64,000 nt of DNA, from contig NZ_JBEQZJ010000018.1 of assembly GCF_045223415.1 (NCBI RefSeq), positions 1-64,000 on the forward strand, written 5' to 3'. The position numbers and the translations under genes were made by a program. The DNA is from Hoskinsella mucinilytica (GTDB taxonomy: Bacteria; Bacillota_I; Bacilli_A; Erysipelotrichales; Erysipelotrichaceae). Shown one piece after another: positions 18,100 through 27,284 of the stretch (position 1 is the first letter of the stretch; each line of letters starts with the position of its first letter). The notes under the pieces are model-generated. The model had not been told where the DNA came from and ran no database searches. It worked only from the letters and a program-made list of their open reading frames with translations.

Positions 18100-19382
18100 T
18101 AGATATCTTTCAATATCCCGATATCACATTTCCTAAAGGGTTTCTATGGGGCGCAACTACCGCAGGACAACAGATTGAAGGAAACAATTGTTCCTATCTT
18201 GATGATCCTCACTGTGCACCACCCTTTGCTTATGGTGGAGTACCTTATGAAATGGCAGGAAATGCTTGTGATAGTTATAACCGATACGAAGATGACATTC
18301 AGCTATTGAAACAGATGCATATGGGAGTGTATCGTATGTCAATCGAATGGTGTCGTATAGAACCTCGAAAGGGATGTTTTGATGAAGTTGCTATAGAACA
18401 TTATCTTCATCAGCTACAACGGTTAAAAGAAGAAGGAATTCAAGTATGTTTAACATTACATCACGTATCACATCCAACATGGTTTCATGAAGAAGGCGCA
18501 TTTCATACCTTAGAGAATATGGATGTTTGGGAACGCTATATTCATAAGGTCGCAAAAACTTATCACGCCTTTGTAGATTATTGGATTGTCATAAATGAAA
18601 TGAATCTGGCTTTTGAATATAGTGAAGAGGAGCGTATTCATATGCTTCAATATCATGCAAGAGGTTATCATATCATAAAAAAATATAGTGATAAACCAAT
18701 CAGTTCTACATTATCTTACTCTATGAAAGAACCCTTTCGAGGTAAATATGATCATGCGGATACAGTGATGGCAGATTACATTGATTATGTTGAAAATGAA
18801 TTCTTTATTCATGCCATTCGAACAGGCGAAATCGTGATGCCTTTTCATGATGCCGTTTATTTACCTGAGGTAAAAGATACTTGTGACTTTTGGGCTTTGA
18901 ATACGTATATTCGTCAATTTATCAATAGCAGAAAACGTGAATTTCGCTTTGATACCTATCAAGCAACACATTTTAAAGCTTTGTCAAAACCCTTTTTCAC
19001 AGAAGAAATCAATCCTGATATCATGATTGAAATGTTGATGAGATTTAAAGATAAACCGGTCATGATTACGGAAAATGGTATTGCAGTTGAAGATGATAGA
19101 ATTCGTATGGTATACCTTAGTGCTATGCTACAAGCAATGCGACAAGCGATGGACTTAGGCGCAAATGTAATCGGATATCTTCATTGGTCTTTATTAGATA
19201 ACTGGGAATGGGGTACTTATCATCCAACGTTTGGACTAGCTAGTGTTGATCCGATTTCAAAAGATAGAACGCTAAAGGAAAGTGGCAAACTTTATGGAAG
19301 GATCGCACAGGAAAACGGATGGAATCAAACCATGATCAGATCCTTTTTGAAAGAATTACCATCTATCATAAATTTAAAATAA
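18096..19382 (+). CDS. GH1 beta-glucosidase lacking the 6-phosphate pocket
   Basis: A 428-residue GH1 glycosidase. The acid/base Glu is in IVINEMN and the nucleophile in MITENGIAV. The C-terminal loop reads DNWEWGTYHPTFGLASVD. The WEW pattern is that of GH1 enzymes acting on unphosphorylated sugars, and the Ser/Lys/Tyr phosphate pocket seen in the upstream paralogue is absent. It has no signal peptide, so it would act on beta-glycosides inside the cell. The two GH1 genes flanking EIIC are therefore not redundant. This specificity call is inferred from motifs. Confidence 0.88.
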   Translation: MIDIFQYPDITFPKGFLWGATTAGQQIEGNNCSYLDDPHCAPPFAYGGVPYEMAGNACDSYNRYEDDIQLLKQMHMGVYRMSIEWCRIEPRKGCFDEVAIEHYLHQLQRLKEEGIQVCLTLHHVSHPTWFHEEGAFHTLENMDVWERYIHKVAKTYHAFVDYWIVINEMNLAFEYSEEERIHMLQYHARGYHIIKKYSDKPISSTLSYSMKEPFRGKYDHADTVMADYIDYVENEFFIHAIRTGEIVMPFHDAVYLPEVKDTCDFWALNTYIRQFINSRKREFRFDTYQATHFKALSKPFFTEEINPDIMIEMLMRFKDKPVMITENGIAVEDDRIRMVYLSAMLQAMRQAMDLGANVIGYLHWSLLDNWEWGTYHPTFGLASVDPISKDRTLKESGKLYGRIAQENGWNQTMIRSFLKELPSIINLK

Positions 19383-19450
19383 GATATTCAAAGATTAACA
19401 TGATTCAAACAATTCTATGTTATGATGTAGATAACATGGAGGTGTTGTTT

Positions 19451-20122
19451 ATGATACAGATTTTAGTAGTAGAAGATGATCCTGGGTTAAACCATAGTGT
19501 ATGTAAATATTTAACTGACTGTTGTTATGAGGCAAAGGGATGTTTTCATCCGGAGAAAGCATATGATCTTATGTATATGCAATCTTTTGATATGATCATT
19601 TCCGATATCATGATGCCTGGAATCGATGGTTTTGAATTTGCGGAAACAATACGAACCATGGATCAAACAATACCGATTTTATTTATGAGTGCAAGAGATG
19701 ATATATCCTCTAAACAAAAAGGATTTCGTATAGGAATTGACGATTATATGGTAAAACCAATTGATTTAGAAGAACTTAGTCTACGCATTCAAGCATTGTT
19801 GAGACGAGCTCATATCGCAAATGAGAAAAAAATCATCATAGGGAATTTGATCATGGATGCAGATGCAATGACCATAACAATTAATGAAGAAGAAAAACCA
19901 TTCACAACCAGGGAGTTTCATATTCTTTATAAATTGCTTTCTTATCCTAATAAAACTTTTTCTAGATCTCAACTTATGGATGAGTTTTGGGGTCTGGAAA
20001 GTGAAACAAGTTTACGTGCGGTAGATGTTTATATCACCAAGCTAAGAGATAAGTTATCATCCTGTGTAGGCTTCCAAATCACCACTGTACGTGGGATAGG
20101 ATATAAGGTCGTATTACTATGA
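19451..20122 (+). CDS. OmpR-family response regulator
   Basis: A 223-residue regulator. The start at 19451 is eight bases after GGAGG; longer frames upstream overlap the GH1 gene. The receiver domain has the acidic pair VVEDD, the phospho-acceptor Asp in DMIISDIMMPG and the Lys in DDYMVKP. The C-terminal winged helix shows FTTREFHILYKLLSYPNKTFSRSQLMDEFWG and RAVDVYITKLRDKL. It overlaps the histidine kinase gene by four bases. Confidence 0.95.
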   Translation: MIQILVVEDDPGLNHSVCKYLTDCCYEAKGCFHPEKAYDLMYMQSFDMIISDIMMPGIDGFEFAETIRTMDQTIPILFMSARDDISSKQKGFRIGIDDYMVKPIDLEELSLRIQALLRRAHIANEKKIIIGNLIMDADAMTITINEEEKPFTTREFHILYKLLSYPNKTFSRSQLMDEFWGLESETSLRAVDVYITKLRDKLSSCVGFQITTVRGIGYKVVLL

Positions 20123-21171
20123 AAAAGACAATAGAACCTAAAATTAAATATTTTTCATTTATAGAATTTTTAAGTATATTTTGTACCCTTATGATACTTT
20201 CTTCACTTCCAGCGATGATGTATGGAACACCGTTCAAGCAACTTCTTCAAAATGATTATGTTTTATGGTATATCTTATATTGGTTGATCGTTACATGTAT
20301 CATTTGTTTGATCACTGCATGGCAAAAGAAAAAGACATTTTCTAAGCCACTGACCAAATTAAGAACAGCCAGCAAGGCAGTAGCCTCAGGAGATTTTTCT
20401 GTATACATAGAGCCAATTCATTCTTTAGATAAAAGAGATTATATGGATGCGATGTTTGAGGATTTTAATCATATGGTAAAAGAATTAGGTAGTATTGAAA
20501 CCTTAAAAAATGATTTTATATCTAATGTATCACATGAAATTAAAACACCATTATCCATTATTCAAAATTACTCGGCATTATTGAAAAAAGATACGCTGTG
20601 TCAAGAGGAGCGTGAAGCGTATCTTACTATCATCATGAACGCAACAAAAAAATTAACCAATTTAGTTAGTAATATATTAAAATTAAATAAATTAGAAAAT
20701 CAAGAAATCCTATCACCTTCATCTTCCTATGATTTATGTAGACAATTAAGTGATTGCCTACTAACATTTGAATATGAATTAGAGAGAAAACATATCGAGG
20801 TACATATGGATATCGAAGATAAGGCCATGGTCAAAACAGAAGAAGATTTAATGCAAATCGTATGGAATAATCTTTTCTCCAATGCAATCAAATTTATGGA
20901 ACCTGGTGGTAGCATTTATATCAAGCAACAATCAGAAGATGACAGCATTTTAGTTGAAGTAAGAGACACAGGCTGTGGTATGACAGAAGAAACCTTACAA
21001 CATATTTTTGATAAATTTTATCAAGGTGATACATCTCATTCTCAAGAGGGCAATGGTCTAGGATTAGCCTTGGCCTATCGTATTATGGAGAAAACAGGAG
21101 GCACGATCAGTGTCACTAGCAAAGTAAAGGAAGGAACGTCATTTTTTGTGAGAATTCCCAAAGATGAGTAA
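20119..21171 (+). CDS. Sensor histidine kinase
   Basis: A 350-residue kinase. Two transmembrane helices (about 11-32 and 50-70) enclose a short extracellular loop, followed by a HAMP-like segment (KPLTKLRTASKAVASGDFSV). The phosphorylated His is in FISNVSHEIKTPLS (HisKA). The ATPase domain has the N box NNLFSNAIKFM, G1 VRDTGCGM and G2 GNGLGLALAYRIM. The short loop suggests sensing in or near the membrane. Partner of the upstream regulator; signal unknown. Confidence 0.95.
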   Translation: MKKTIEPKIKYFSFIEFLSIFCTLMILSSLPAMMYGTPFKQLLQNDYVLWYILYWLIVTCIICLITAWQKKKTFSKPLTKLRTASKAVASGDFSVYIEPIHSLDKRDYMDAMFEDFNHMVKELGSIETLKNDFISNVSHEIKTPLSIIQNYSALLKKDTLCQEEREAYLTIIMNATKKLTNLVSNILKLNKLENQEILSPSSSYDLCRQLSDCLLTFEYELERKHIEVHMDIEDKAMVKTEEDLMQIVWNNLFSNAIKFMEPGGSIYIKQQSEDDSILVEVRDTGCGMTEETLQHIFDKFYQGDTSHSQEGNGLGLALAYRIMEKTGGTISVTSKVKEGTSFFVRIPKDE

Positions 21172-21196
21172 AAAAAGACATTCCTGCCTTTTCTAT

Positions 21197-22792
21197 TTAT
21201 AACAAATCTTTTTGACAAAGAAGTAAACGATCATGTAATAGGATTTGTGTATCTCCTTTAGGAACCATGGTTTTTTGATCTCGTTTGATCATAATAATAA
21301 GAAAGTCATTCTTTTTATTGATTTCATGTAGTTGCTTATTTAACCAGATATGTTGTGCATCAATGATGATTTCTTCTAAGGGAATTTCAGTATCATCATA
21401 ATAAATAGGGGAACACATCACAAGAATATCATCTGCCAATATAGTAGTACTTCCTTCTGGAAGTATTTTTTCATTTTTTCGCTTGATCATAACGACGAGC
21501 ATTCCTGTAGGCATGATAACTTCGCTAAGCTGTTTATTGATCCATGGATGTTCTTTTGTGATATGCGTTTCAATTAAGATCGGACTGTTTTCATCACGAT
21601 AATCATTAAAAGTGAGCATTGTATTATTTGATTCATCCTCAATATCTAGGATGTGTGCAATATGGGGAAGAAAAGAGCCTTGTAGGGTAATAGATAACAA
21701 GGAAACAAAGAAGACAATATGAAAGATATCATTATTCATATAGGCAGGACTTACAACAGTCAAAATAGCAAACACGATAGAAGCAGCTCCTCTTAGACCA
21801 CACCAGGAGATAAATAGTTGTTCTTTCCATGGTACGCCAAAGGGCGTTAAAAGTAATGCAACACTAAGAGGACGGGCGATACAGGTCAAGATGATGAAAA
21901 TTAGGAAGGCTGGAAACATAATCTCTGGAATTTGCGATGGAAAGGCTAATAGACCAAGTAGGAAGAATAAACATATCTGCATCAAAGATGAAATACTATC
22001 GAAGAAAGCAACAACTTCTACTTTATGATCCATAGTATGATTTCCCATCACGATTGCGGCAATATAGACGCTTAAAAATCCATTTCCGGATAAAAGAGTA
22101 GGTAACGTATATGCAAGTAAGGCGATGCCTGCCAATAAAATGATTTGCATTCCCGTATCTTTAAAGCGTAGATTCTTGAAGATGAAGGATCCTAGATACC
22201 CAATAAGAAACCCACATCCTAGACCAAACCCGATTTGTGCAATTATCAATTTTGGTAGTGATATTGCAGATGGTGCCATGATCTGTAAGATAAGAACTGT
22301 TAACATATATGCAAAAGGGTCATTACTTCCACTTTCCATCTCTAATAAAGGGGCTATACCATGTTTTAAGTTTAGTTTTTTCATACGAAGAATAGAGAAA
22401 ACACTAGCAGCGTCCGTAGATGCTAAGACAGCTCCTAACAAATAGCCTTCTATACCTGTACCTAAAATGATATGTGCAAAGAAGCCTACCAAAAAACAGG
22501 TTGTAATGATACCAATCGACGATAATAAACATGCTTTGCCTGCGACAGGTTTCACTATTTTCCAATTCATACAAAATCCACCATAAAACATTATAAAAAT
22601 TAAAGAAATGGTACTTATTTTCTCTGTTAATTGATAATTGGCAAAATCAATACGGAAAATACCATCACTTCCAAATATCATCCCCAAGGCAATGAAGATC
22701 AATAAAGAAGGAATGCCAAAACGATGAGATATACGGGATGATAAGGTGCAAATAATGGTAATAATAGCGATAAAGAATAAAATTTCTGTCAT
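21197..22792 (-). CDS. CPA1-family cation/proton antiporter with TrkA-C regulatory domains
   Basis: A 531-residue membrane protein. The N-terminal 390 residues are a 12-helix Na+(K+)/H+ exchanger domain, with ASTDAASVFSILR and EMESGSNDPFAYMLT as transport-core signatures. The C-terminal 140 residues hold two TrkA-C (RCK_C) repeats (about 400-470 and 475-531; for example LPEGSTTILADDILVMCSP and MVPKGDTQILLHDRLLLCQ). The domain set matches NhaP2/CvrA-type potassium/proton antiporters. ATG at 22792 is preferred over GTG codons four and three codons upstream, because the AGAGGTG site then has a nine-base spacer. Confidence 0.92.
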   Translation of the reverse strand: MTEILFFIAIITIICTLSSRISHRFGIPSLLIFIALGMIFGSDGIFRIDFANYQLTEKISTISLIFIMFYGGFCMNWKIVKPVAGKACLLSSIGIITTCFLVGFFAHIILGTGIEGYLLGAVLASTDAASVFSILRMKKLNLKHGIAPLLEMESGSNDPFAYMLTVLILQIMAPSAISLPKLIIAQIGFGLGCGFLIGYLGSFIFKNLRFKDTGMQIILLAGIALLAYTLPTLLSGNGFLSVYIAAIVMGNHTMDHKVEVVAFFDSISSLMQICLFFLLGLLAFPSQIPEIMFPAFLIFIILTCIARPLSVALLLTPFGVPWKEQLFISWCGLRGAASIVFAILTVVSPAYMNNDIFHIVFFVSLLSITLQGSFLPHIAHILDIEDESNNTMLTFNDYRDENSPILIETHITKEHPWINKQLSEVIMPTGMLVVMIKRKNEKILPEGSTTILADDILVMCSPIYYDDTEIPLEEIIIDAQHIWLNKQLHEINKKNDFLIIMIKRDQKTMVPKGDTQILLHDRLLLCQKDLL

Positions 22793-22958
22793 AAAACACA
22801 CCACCTCTTTTCTATCTTTAGTATACCATATTCCAAACAGATAGAAAAAAGCATCCTTGAGGATAGAATTTAATGAATTTGAAAATTTATGTGTTTTCTT
22901 AAAGGGTTAGAACCTTGTAAGATTAAAATAACCTGTTACTATTTGATATGAATTAAAG

Positions 22959-23010
22959 ATCAAGCAACTATCAGAAAGTAGATTCGTTGAAGTAAGAGAT
23001 ACCCGGATTC
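22959..23010 (+). pseudogene. Decayed fragment of a histidine kinase ATPase domain
   Basis: These bases resemble 20920-20975 inside the intact kinase gene about 2 kb upstream. Both begin ATCAAGCAAC and both contain TTGAAGTAAGAGA, with a six-base deletion between. Read in frame the fragment gives VEVRDT, the G1-box lead of the kinase, then degenerates. It is a remnant of a paralogous or duplicated kinase gene. The rest of the 22793-23043 interval shows no other gene. Confidence 0.65.
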
Positions 23011-23043
23011 TTGTCAGAATTTTAAAAGTGATGAAAAAAAATA

Positions 23044-23085
23044 AAAAACTGTGATTTTTTCATCATCTGAAAAGTCACAGTTTTT
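23044..23085 (-). terminator. Intrinsic terminator
   Basis: AAAAACTGTGA and TCACAGTTTTT form an 11-base stem. On the minus strand the T-rich arm is extended by further T residues, so it ends the kinase gene that stops at 23102. Confidence 0.85.
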
Positions 23086-23101
23086 ACTATTATGATGCTC
23101 G

Positions 23102-23542
23102 TTATTGACCTAATAACGAAAGAATCTGATTACATTCCTGATCGATATCCAATGTTTCACTTTTCAAATGTAGATCACAAGGTTCATGATCAAAACATCC
23201 ATGTTTTCTTTCCAACATCATTTTGACAGGAGCCGGAAGATTTCCATGCATACGCTGTGCAAAACGCTCCTGAATGGTTTCTAGATCCGCAGTGATGACA
23301 ATACGAACAGATTGATCAGGTAGAAAAGCTAATTGATCTTTTTCAGTAATAACATAGATGATGCTGTTTCCATGAACTGCCGTTGCTAATTTTTGTCGAA
23401 ATAATGATGCTGCTTCAGATTCATTTTTAGACATTCTTATATAGTCTTTACCGGATATGACTTCAGCATTTATCCGTGAAGCAAGAGCTTTTGCTAATGT
23501 AGATTTTCCCGTACAACTTTCTCCAATGATTCCAATCACCAT
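23102..23542 (-). CDS. Small P-loop nucleotide kinase-like protein
   Basis: A 146-residue protein with an N-terminal Walker A (IGIIGESCTGKSTLAKALA, about residues 3-21), a central hydrophobic beta-strand (NSIIYVITEKDQ) and an arginine-rich lid (RFAQRMHGNL). It has the size and order of adenylate or cytidylate kinase-like proteins, but lacks enough specific motifs to assign a substrate. The two C-terminal Cys and His residues (HGCFDHEPCDLH) are unusual. Stands alone with its own AGGAGG site and terminator. Confidence 0.7.
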   Translation of the reverse strand: MVIGIIGESCTGKSTLAKALASRINAEVISGKDYIRMSKNESEAASLFRQKLATAVHGNSIIYVITEKDQLAFLPDQSVRIVITADLETIQERFAQRMHGNLPAPVKMMLERKHGCFDHEPCDLHLKSETLDIDQECNQILSLLGQ

Positions 23543-23707
23543 AATAAAACCTCCTTATATGATTTTTAATAGTACAGTTCAATTTTAACAAACTGATGGA
23601 ACATTGTCTATCTTGAAAAAATTCTTATTCATAATTCTGAAACAATTCTGAAGTAAATCATAAACAAAAGATTTGTATACTAAGCTTGTTTAAAGGAGGT
23701 CATTATC

Positions 23708-23926
23708 ATGGCAAAATCAAAATTAGTAAAATGGAATAAGAAAATTGAAGAAAAAGCAGTGGATGGATATTCACGTATAGAATCGGCAGTTGTTGGAAAA
23801 TATCAACAAATAGAAGATACCTTTGTAGATCAATTCCTCACAAGAGATCATGAAACCATCGAAGAAGCTAAGATCAGATTGAAAAAAGAAAAGGATATGC
23901 GAGGTGCAGAACATGAAAAAAAGTAA
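23708..23926 (+). CDS. Small charged protein of unknown function
   Basis: A 72-residue lysine/glutamate-rich protein preceded by AAAGGAGG (23693-23700). It is predicted to be helical (KLVKWNKKIEEKAVDGYSRIESAVVGKYQQIEDTFVDQFL, then EEAKIRLKKEKD). It has no membrane helix. Short proteins with this YxxIE..VVGxYxxIED pattern occur next to membrane proteins in Bacillota; I know of no function. It overlaps the next gene by 14 bases and so is probably co-expressed with the three membrane proteins downstream. Confidence 0.65.
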   Translation: MAKSKLVKWNKKIEEKAVDGYSRIESAVVGKYQQIEDTFVDQFLTRDHETIEEAKIRLKKEKDMRGAEHEKK

Positions 23927-24281
23927 ATATATCAGTCTTGTGATTGGTGTGTTTGGCATCATGTTGATTGGACTGAGTATGTGTATGTGTACGATACCAA
24001 AGTGGAATTTACAAAGAGAAGGAACGATATTAGGTCTGATAGGACTATTTGTTTTATGGTTCATGGTGATTGTTTATCGTAAGATGGAACACAAAGCGCC
24101 ATTGGTTTATTCAAAGAAAACCATTCTAAAGGTGATCGGTATACTATTGGGATTACTGGGGTTTGGTATAGGCATGTGTTTCACTATGGTATTTCATCAA
24201 ATGTTACTTGGTATTGTGATTGGCATGCTTTCGATTATGATGTTGATAGGTTTTATACCTTTTATGATTGGATTAAAGTGA
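23913..24281 (+). CDS. Small integral membrane protein of unknown function
   Basis: A 122-residue hydrophobic protein with four predicted helices (about 7-28, 36-56, 70-92, 95-118). GAGGTG at 23901-23906 favours the ATG at 23913. No family recognised. Second gene of a four-gene run. Confidence 0.65.
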   Translation: MKKSKYISLVIGVFGIMLIGLSMCMCTIPKWNLQREGTILGLIGLFVLWFMVIVYRKMEHKAPLVYSKKTILKVIGILLGLLGFGIGMCFTMVFHQMLLGIVIGMLSIMMLIGFIPFMIGLK

Positions 24282-24290
24282 GGTATTATG

Positions 24291-24806
24291 ATGAGAGAAA
24301 ATGTGATTGGATATGAATATAAAGAAATTATTACAGATCATAGGATGGAGGCTATATATAGAGATTGTCTTCCTTACTTTGGCTGGCAATTGGATGCATC
24401 AATACCATCAGTGAGGAAACAAGAAACAATTATTTTAAGATTTAAACGAGATCGAAAACTATGTAATAAATCAGAATTAACACGTTTACAGCGACAGTTT
24501 GAGGCATATGTGAAGGAAATCATTGAGCTAGAAGCATCAAAAACAACGAAGGCAAAAATTGTTTCTTTTACAGTGGGACTTGTAGGAACTGCGTTTATGG
24601 CAGGCGCTACTTTTTCTTACTTAGGAGGACATGTGTTTTGGATGATATTACTTGCGATACCTGCTTTTTTAGGGTGGATCCTTCCTTATCTATTATATCG
24701 ATCCATTGCTGAGAAACAAACTAGAGAAATCAATCCTTTGATTGAACAACTAAATGATGATATTTATACAATCTGTGAAAAAGCCAATCTGTTGTTGATA
24801 AAATAG
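24291..24806 (+). CDS. Two-helix membrane protein of unknown function
   Basis: A 171-residue protein. The first 85 residues are soluble and charged (MRENVIGYEYKEI ... KRDRKLCNKSELTRLQRQFEAYVKEIIELEASKTTKAKI). Two membrane helices follow (about 88-110 and 115-138), then a helical tail. An ATG at 24288 is an equally possible start. Proteins of this layout are annotated only as hypothetical. Ten bases after the previous gene. Confidence 0.6.
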   Translation: MRENVIGYEYKEIITDHRMEAIYRDCLPYFGWQLDASIPSVRKQETIILRFKRDRKLCNKSELTRLQRQFEAYVKEIIELEASKTTKAKIVSFTVGLVGTAFMAGATFSYLGGHVFWMILLAIPAFLGWILPYLLYRSIAEKQTREINPLIEQLNDDIYTICEKANLLLIK

Positions 24807-24807
24807 A

Positions 24808-25464
24808 TTGAAAATGAAAACACACATTTATAAAATCAAAAAGAAATATTTTAATAACTTCTATGATCGTAGTATTGCCTTTAGCTCTTTATCTTTCTTT
24901 ATGAATCTCAGTGTGGGTATTGTAAAATTGTTTTATGGAATTTATGATTCTTCTATTTGGTTTATGATTCTAAGTGGATATGACATCATTTTATGTATTG
25001 CGAAAGGCTACATACTAATATTATCTAAATCATTACATAACAATGAATTAAAGATACAAAATTATCATCATATTGGCTTCTTTATCTTTTTTCTAGGTCT
25101 TTCTTATTTTGTTTTATGTATATGGATGCTTATTTTCAATGAAAAAAGGATGTATCCTAGCTATTTATTATATGGCGTAACAGCCTTTGCTTTTTATAAG
25201 ATAGGGAGTGCCATCTATGGGATGGTTATCGTAAAAAAACAGGAAAATAGTCTATTATCTATGTTGAAAATGATACATTTCATGGATGCTTGTGTATCTA
25301 TTGTCACCATACAATGTGCAATTTTAGTTATGAAGCATTCTGATCATGCGATAAACAGTAGTGCTATCTTAGGTATGACGATCAGTCTTATCTTTATGGC
25401 GATAGGATATCATATGAAAAGAAAATATAAAATCCATATTCATAAGAAAAGAGATATAATATAG
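24808..25464 (+). CDS. Multi-helix membrane protein of unknown function
   Basis: A 218-residue protein with about six hydrophobic segments and a basic C-terminus (KRKYKIHIHKKRD). The TTG at 24808 lies one base after the stop of the previous gene; ATG at 24814 is an alternative start. No clear ribosome binding site is seen, so translation is probably coupled. The first helices (FYDRSIAFSSLSFFMNLSVGIVKLFYGIY) remind me of cation-diffusion or DUF-type membrane proteins, but no defining motif is present. Confidence 0.6.
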   Translation: MKMKTHIYKIKKKYFNNFYDRSIAFSSLSFFMNLSVGIVKLFYGIYDSSIWFMILSGYDIILCIAKGYILILSKSLHNNELKIQNYHHIGFFIFFLGLSYFVLCIWMLIFNEKRMYPSYLLYGVTAFAFYKIGSAIYGMVIVKKQENSLLSMLKMIHFMDACVSIVTIQCAILVMKHSDHAINSSAILGMTISLIFMAIGYHMKRKYKIHIHKKRDII

Positions 25465-25495
25465 GTAAAAGAATTTCTAATGGAGGTAATCTTAA

Positions 25496-26314
25496 ATGAA
25501 GAAGAAATTGGTCATATGTGATATTGATGATACCTTGATCGTAAAACATGAAATGCTATCTGAACGGGCAAAAACTATGATTCAGACGATTCGAGAGCAG
25601 GGGATCTATTTTGGCATTGCATCTGGAAGGTCGTTAGAAGAAGTAAAACGAATGGTTCGATCATGGGGATTTGAAGATCTTGATGTTCTGATTTCACTGA
25701 ATGGTTCTGTTTTATGGGATGGTGTTGAGAAAAAAGAACATCGATATTTTATTATGAAGAAGGAATGGATCAAAGAGGTCATCGATATTATGTCACGATA
25801 TCCTACTATAAATACTTTAATGTATAAAAATGATCAATTATTATGTTCAGAGTTAGATGAGCTTGCTATGTTATCTGCGAAATCATCTAAAATGGATATT
25901 ATAAGGGTAAAGGATATTTCTGATTTCTATCAAGAGGATCAAGCAAAAATTATGTTTCGAGTTCATGAAGAAGATATGAAAGACATCGAACATTATTTTC
26001 AAGAACATCCCAGTCCTAATTTTCGAGCATTTAAAACACAACCAACATTGTTGGAATTTTCTGATATCAGGGTTTCAAAGGCATATACCTTACAGAAGTT
26101 TTGTGAATTTCATCAAATAAAAATGGGTGAAGTGTTAGCATTTGGTGATACCTCGAATGATAATGATATGTTACAAGCAAGTGGATGGGGCGTCTGTCTA
26201 AAAAACGGTAGTGCTGATACAAAAATGATTGCGAATGAAATTACAGAGAAACCTTGTGATGAAGATGGTTGGGCGGATTATATGGAACATCATTTTTTCC
26301 AAGAACATCAATAA
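25496..26314 (+). CDS. Cof-type HAD-IIB phosphatase
   Basis: A 272-residue HAD hydrolase. Motif I is ICDIDDTLI at the N-terminus, motif II GIASGRSLEEV, and motif IV LAFGDTSNDNDMLQASGWGVCLKN. The IIB cap lies between about 90 and 190. Enzymes of this group dephosphorylate sugar phosphates, FMN or similar; the substrate cannot be assigned. Good GGAGG site (25482-25486). Confidence 0.92.
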   Translation: MKKKLVICDIDDTLIVKHEMLSERAKTMIQTIREQGIYFGIASGRSLEEVKRMVRSWGFEDLDVLISLNGSVLWDGVEKKEHRYFIMKKEWIKEVIDIMSRYPTINTLMYKNDQLLCSELDELAMLSAKSSKMDIIRVKDISDFYQEDQAKIMFRVHEEDMKDIEHYFQEHPSPNFRAFKTQPTLLEFSDIRVSKAYTLQKFCEFHQIKMGEVLAFGDTSNDNDMLQASGWGVCLKNGSADTKMIANEITEKPCDEDGWADYMEHHFFQEHQ

Positions 26315-26416
26315 AATGTTAACATCAGGAAAAAATAGATATATATTTTAAACACCTCAGACAATCCTCACACAAATGAGAAATGATAATAGACTAATAA
26401 AGAGGAGTTGAATACC

Positions 26417-27034
26417 ATGTTACATTCCTTCTTATTGGTTACAGCTTTGAGTCTGGATAGTTTTCTGGCATCTTTAGCCTATGGCACGAAACATATTCGT
26501 ATTCCGATACAAAGTGCACTTTTGATTTCATCTATTGGAGTTTTGTTTTTGTCTTTGTCGTTATATGCTGCTAATCTATTACAGCATTTTATACCACAAT
26601 GGATTTGTAGTAGCATTTCCTTTTCCATCTTTTTTCTCATTGGTCTAAGCTCGATTTTTCAAGGTACGGTCAAAAGAATATTGAAGAAATATAAACGGAA
26701 ACAGTTGGAATTTGAATATAGTGGTATATCCTTTGTATTAGATGTTTATCTTGATGAAACAAAAGCAGATAGTGATCATAGCAATTATCTTTCATTAAAA
26801 GAAGCCGCTTATCTTGCGGTAGCTTTATCCATTGATTCCTTGGTCAGTGGATTTGCGATGGGAATCAGTATCCTGCATCCATTACCTGTGTTGATCATCA
26901 GCTTTTTAATGGGAATATTTGTCATTTTGTTTGGGTCCTTTTTAGGGAAAAAAGTATTTCATCAATGTAATTATGATTTGTCTTGGGTAAGTGGTATCTT
27001 ATTCATGATATTGGCATTTACCAGAATATTATAA
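26417..27034 (+). CDS. ytaF: YtaF/MntP-like membrane protein
   Basis: A 205-residue protein. The start at 26417 is nine bases after GAGGAG; a TTG three codons earlier is too close. It has six predicted helices with the duplicated MntP-superfamily repeat: ALSLDSFLASLAYG in the first half and ALSIDSLVSGFAMG in the second (the paired Asp residues mark this family). It lacks the tight MntP pattern of the true mntP at 37127 and matches YtaF, known as a sporulation membrane protein in Bacillus. In this organism the role may be metal or ion export rather than sporulation. Confidence 0.8.
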   Translation: MLHSFLLVTALSLDSFLASLAYGTKHIRIPIQSALLISSIGVLFLSLSLYAANLLQHFIPQWICSSISFSIFFLIGLSSIFQGTVKRILKKYKRKQLEFEYSGISFVLDVYLDETKADSDHSNYLSLKEAAYLAVALSIDSLVSGFAMGISILHPLPVLIISFLMGIFVILFGSFLGKKVFHQCNYDLSWVSGILFMILAFTRIL

Positions 27035-27055
27035 AGGTTGATGAAAATGAAAGAG

Positions 27056-27079
27056 ACGGCCAAGAGGTGCCGTTTTTTC
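27056..27079 (+). terminator. Intrinsic terminator
   Basis: ACGGC and GCCGT flank an eight-base loop, followed by six T residues, after ytaF. The 200 bases from here to gpmI hold only its promoter region and no gene. Confidence 0.75.
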
Positions 27080-27284
27080 TTTATCGTTCGCCTTAAAAGG
27101 TGTATGCTAACATTGTTTTCTTTATCGATAGAAAAAGATGAGAAATGAGAAATATTAAAAAAGAGGGAAGTGATGATATGGTTTTTGTGAAAAAGTTCTC
27201 AAAAAATGAGAAATCAAGAACAAAACAGTTTCTAAAAACGCTAAATAGTGGTATATTTATATAGAAAAACAGGAGGTATATATT

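Noticed and set aside
26417..27034. Second MntP
   Set aside because: It belongs to the same superfamily but matches YtaF better, and it has no manganese riboswitch.
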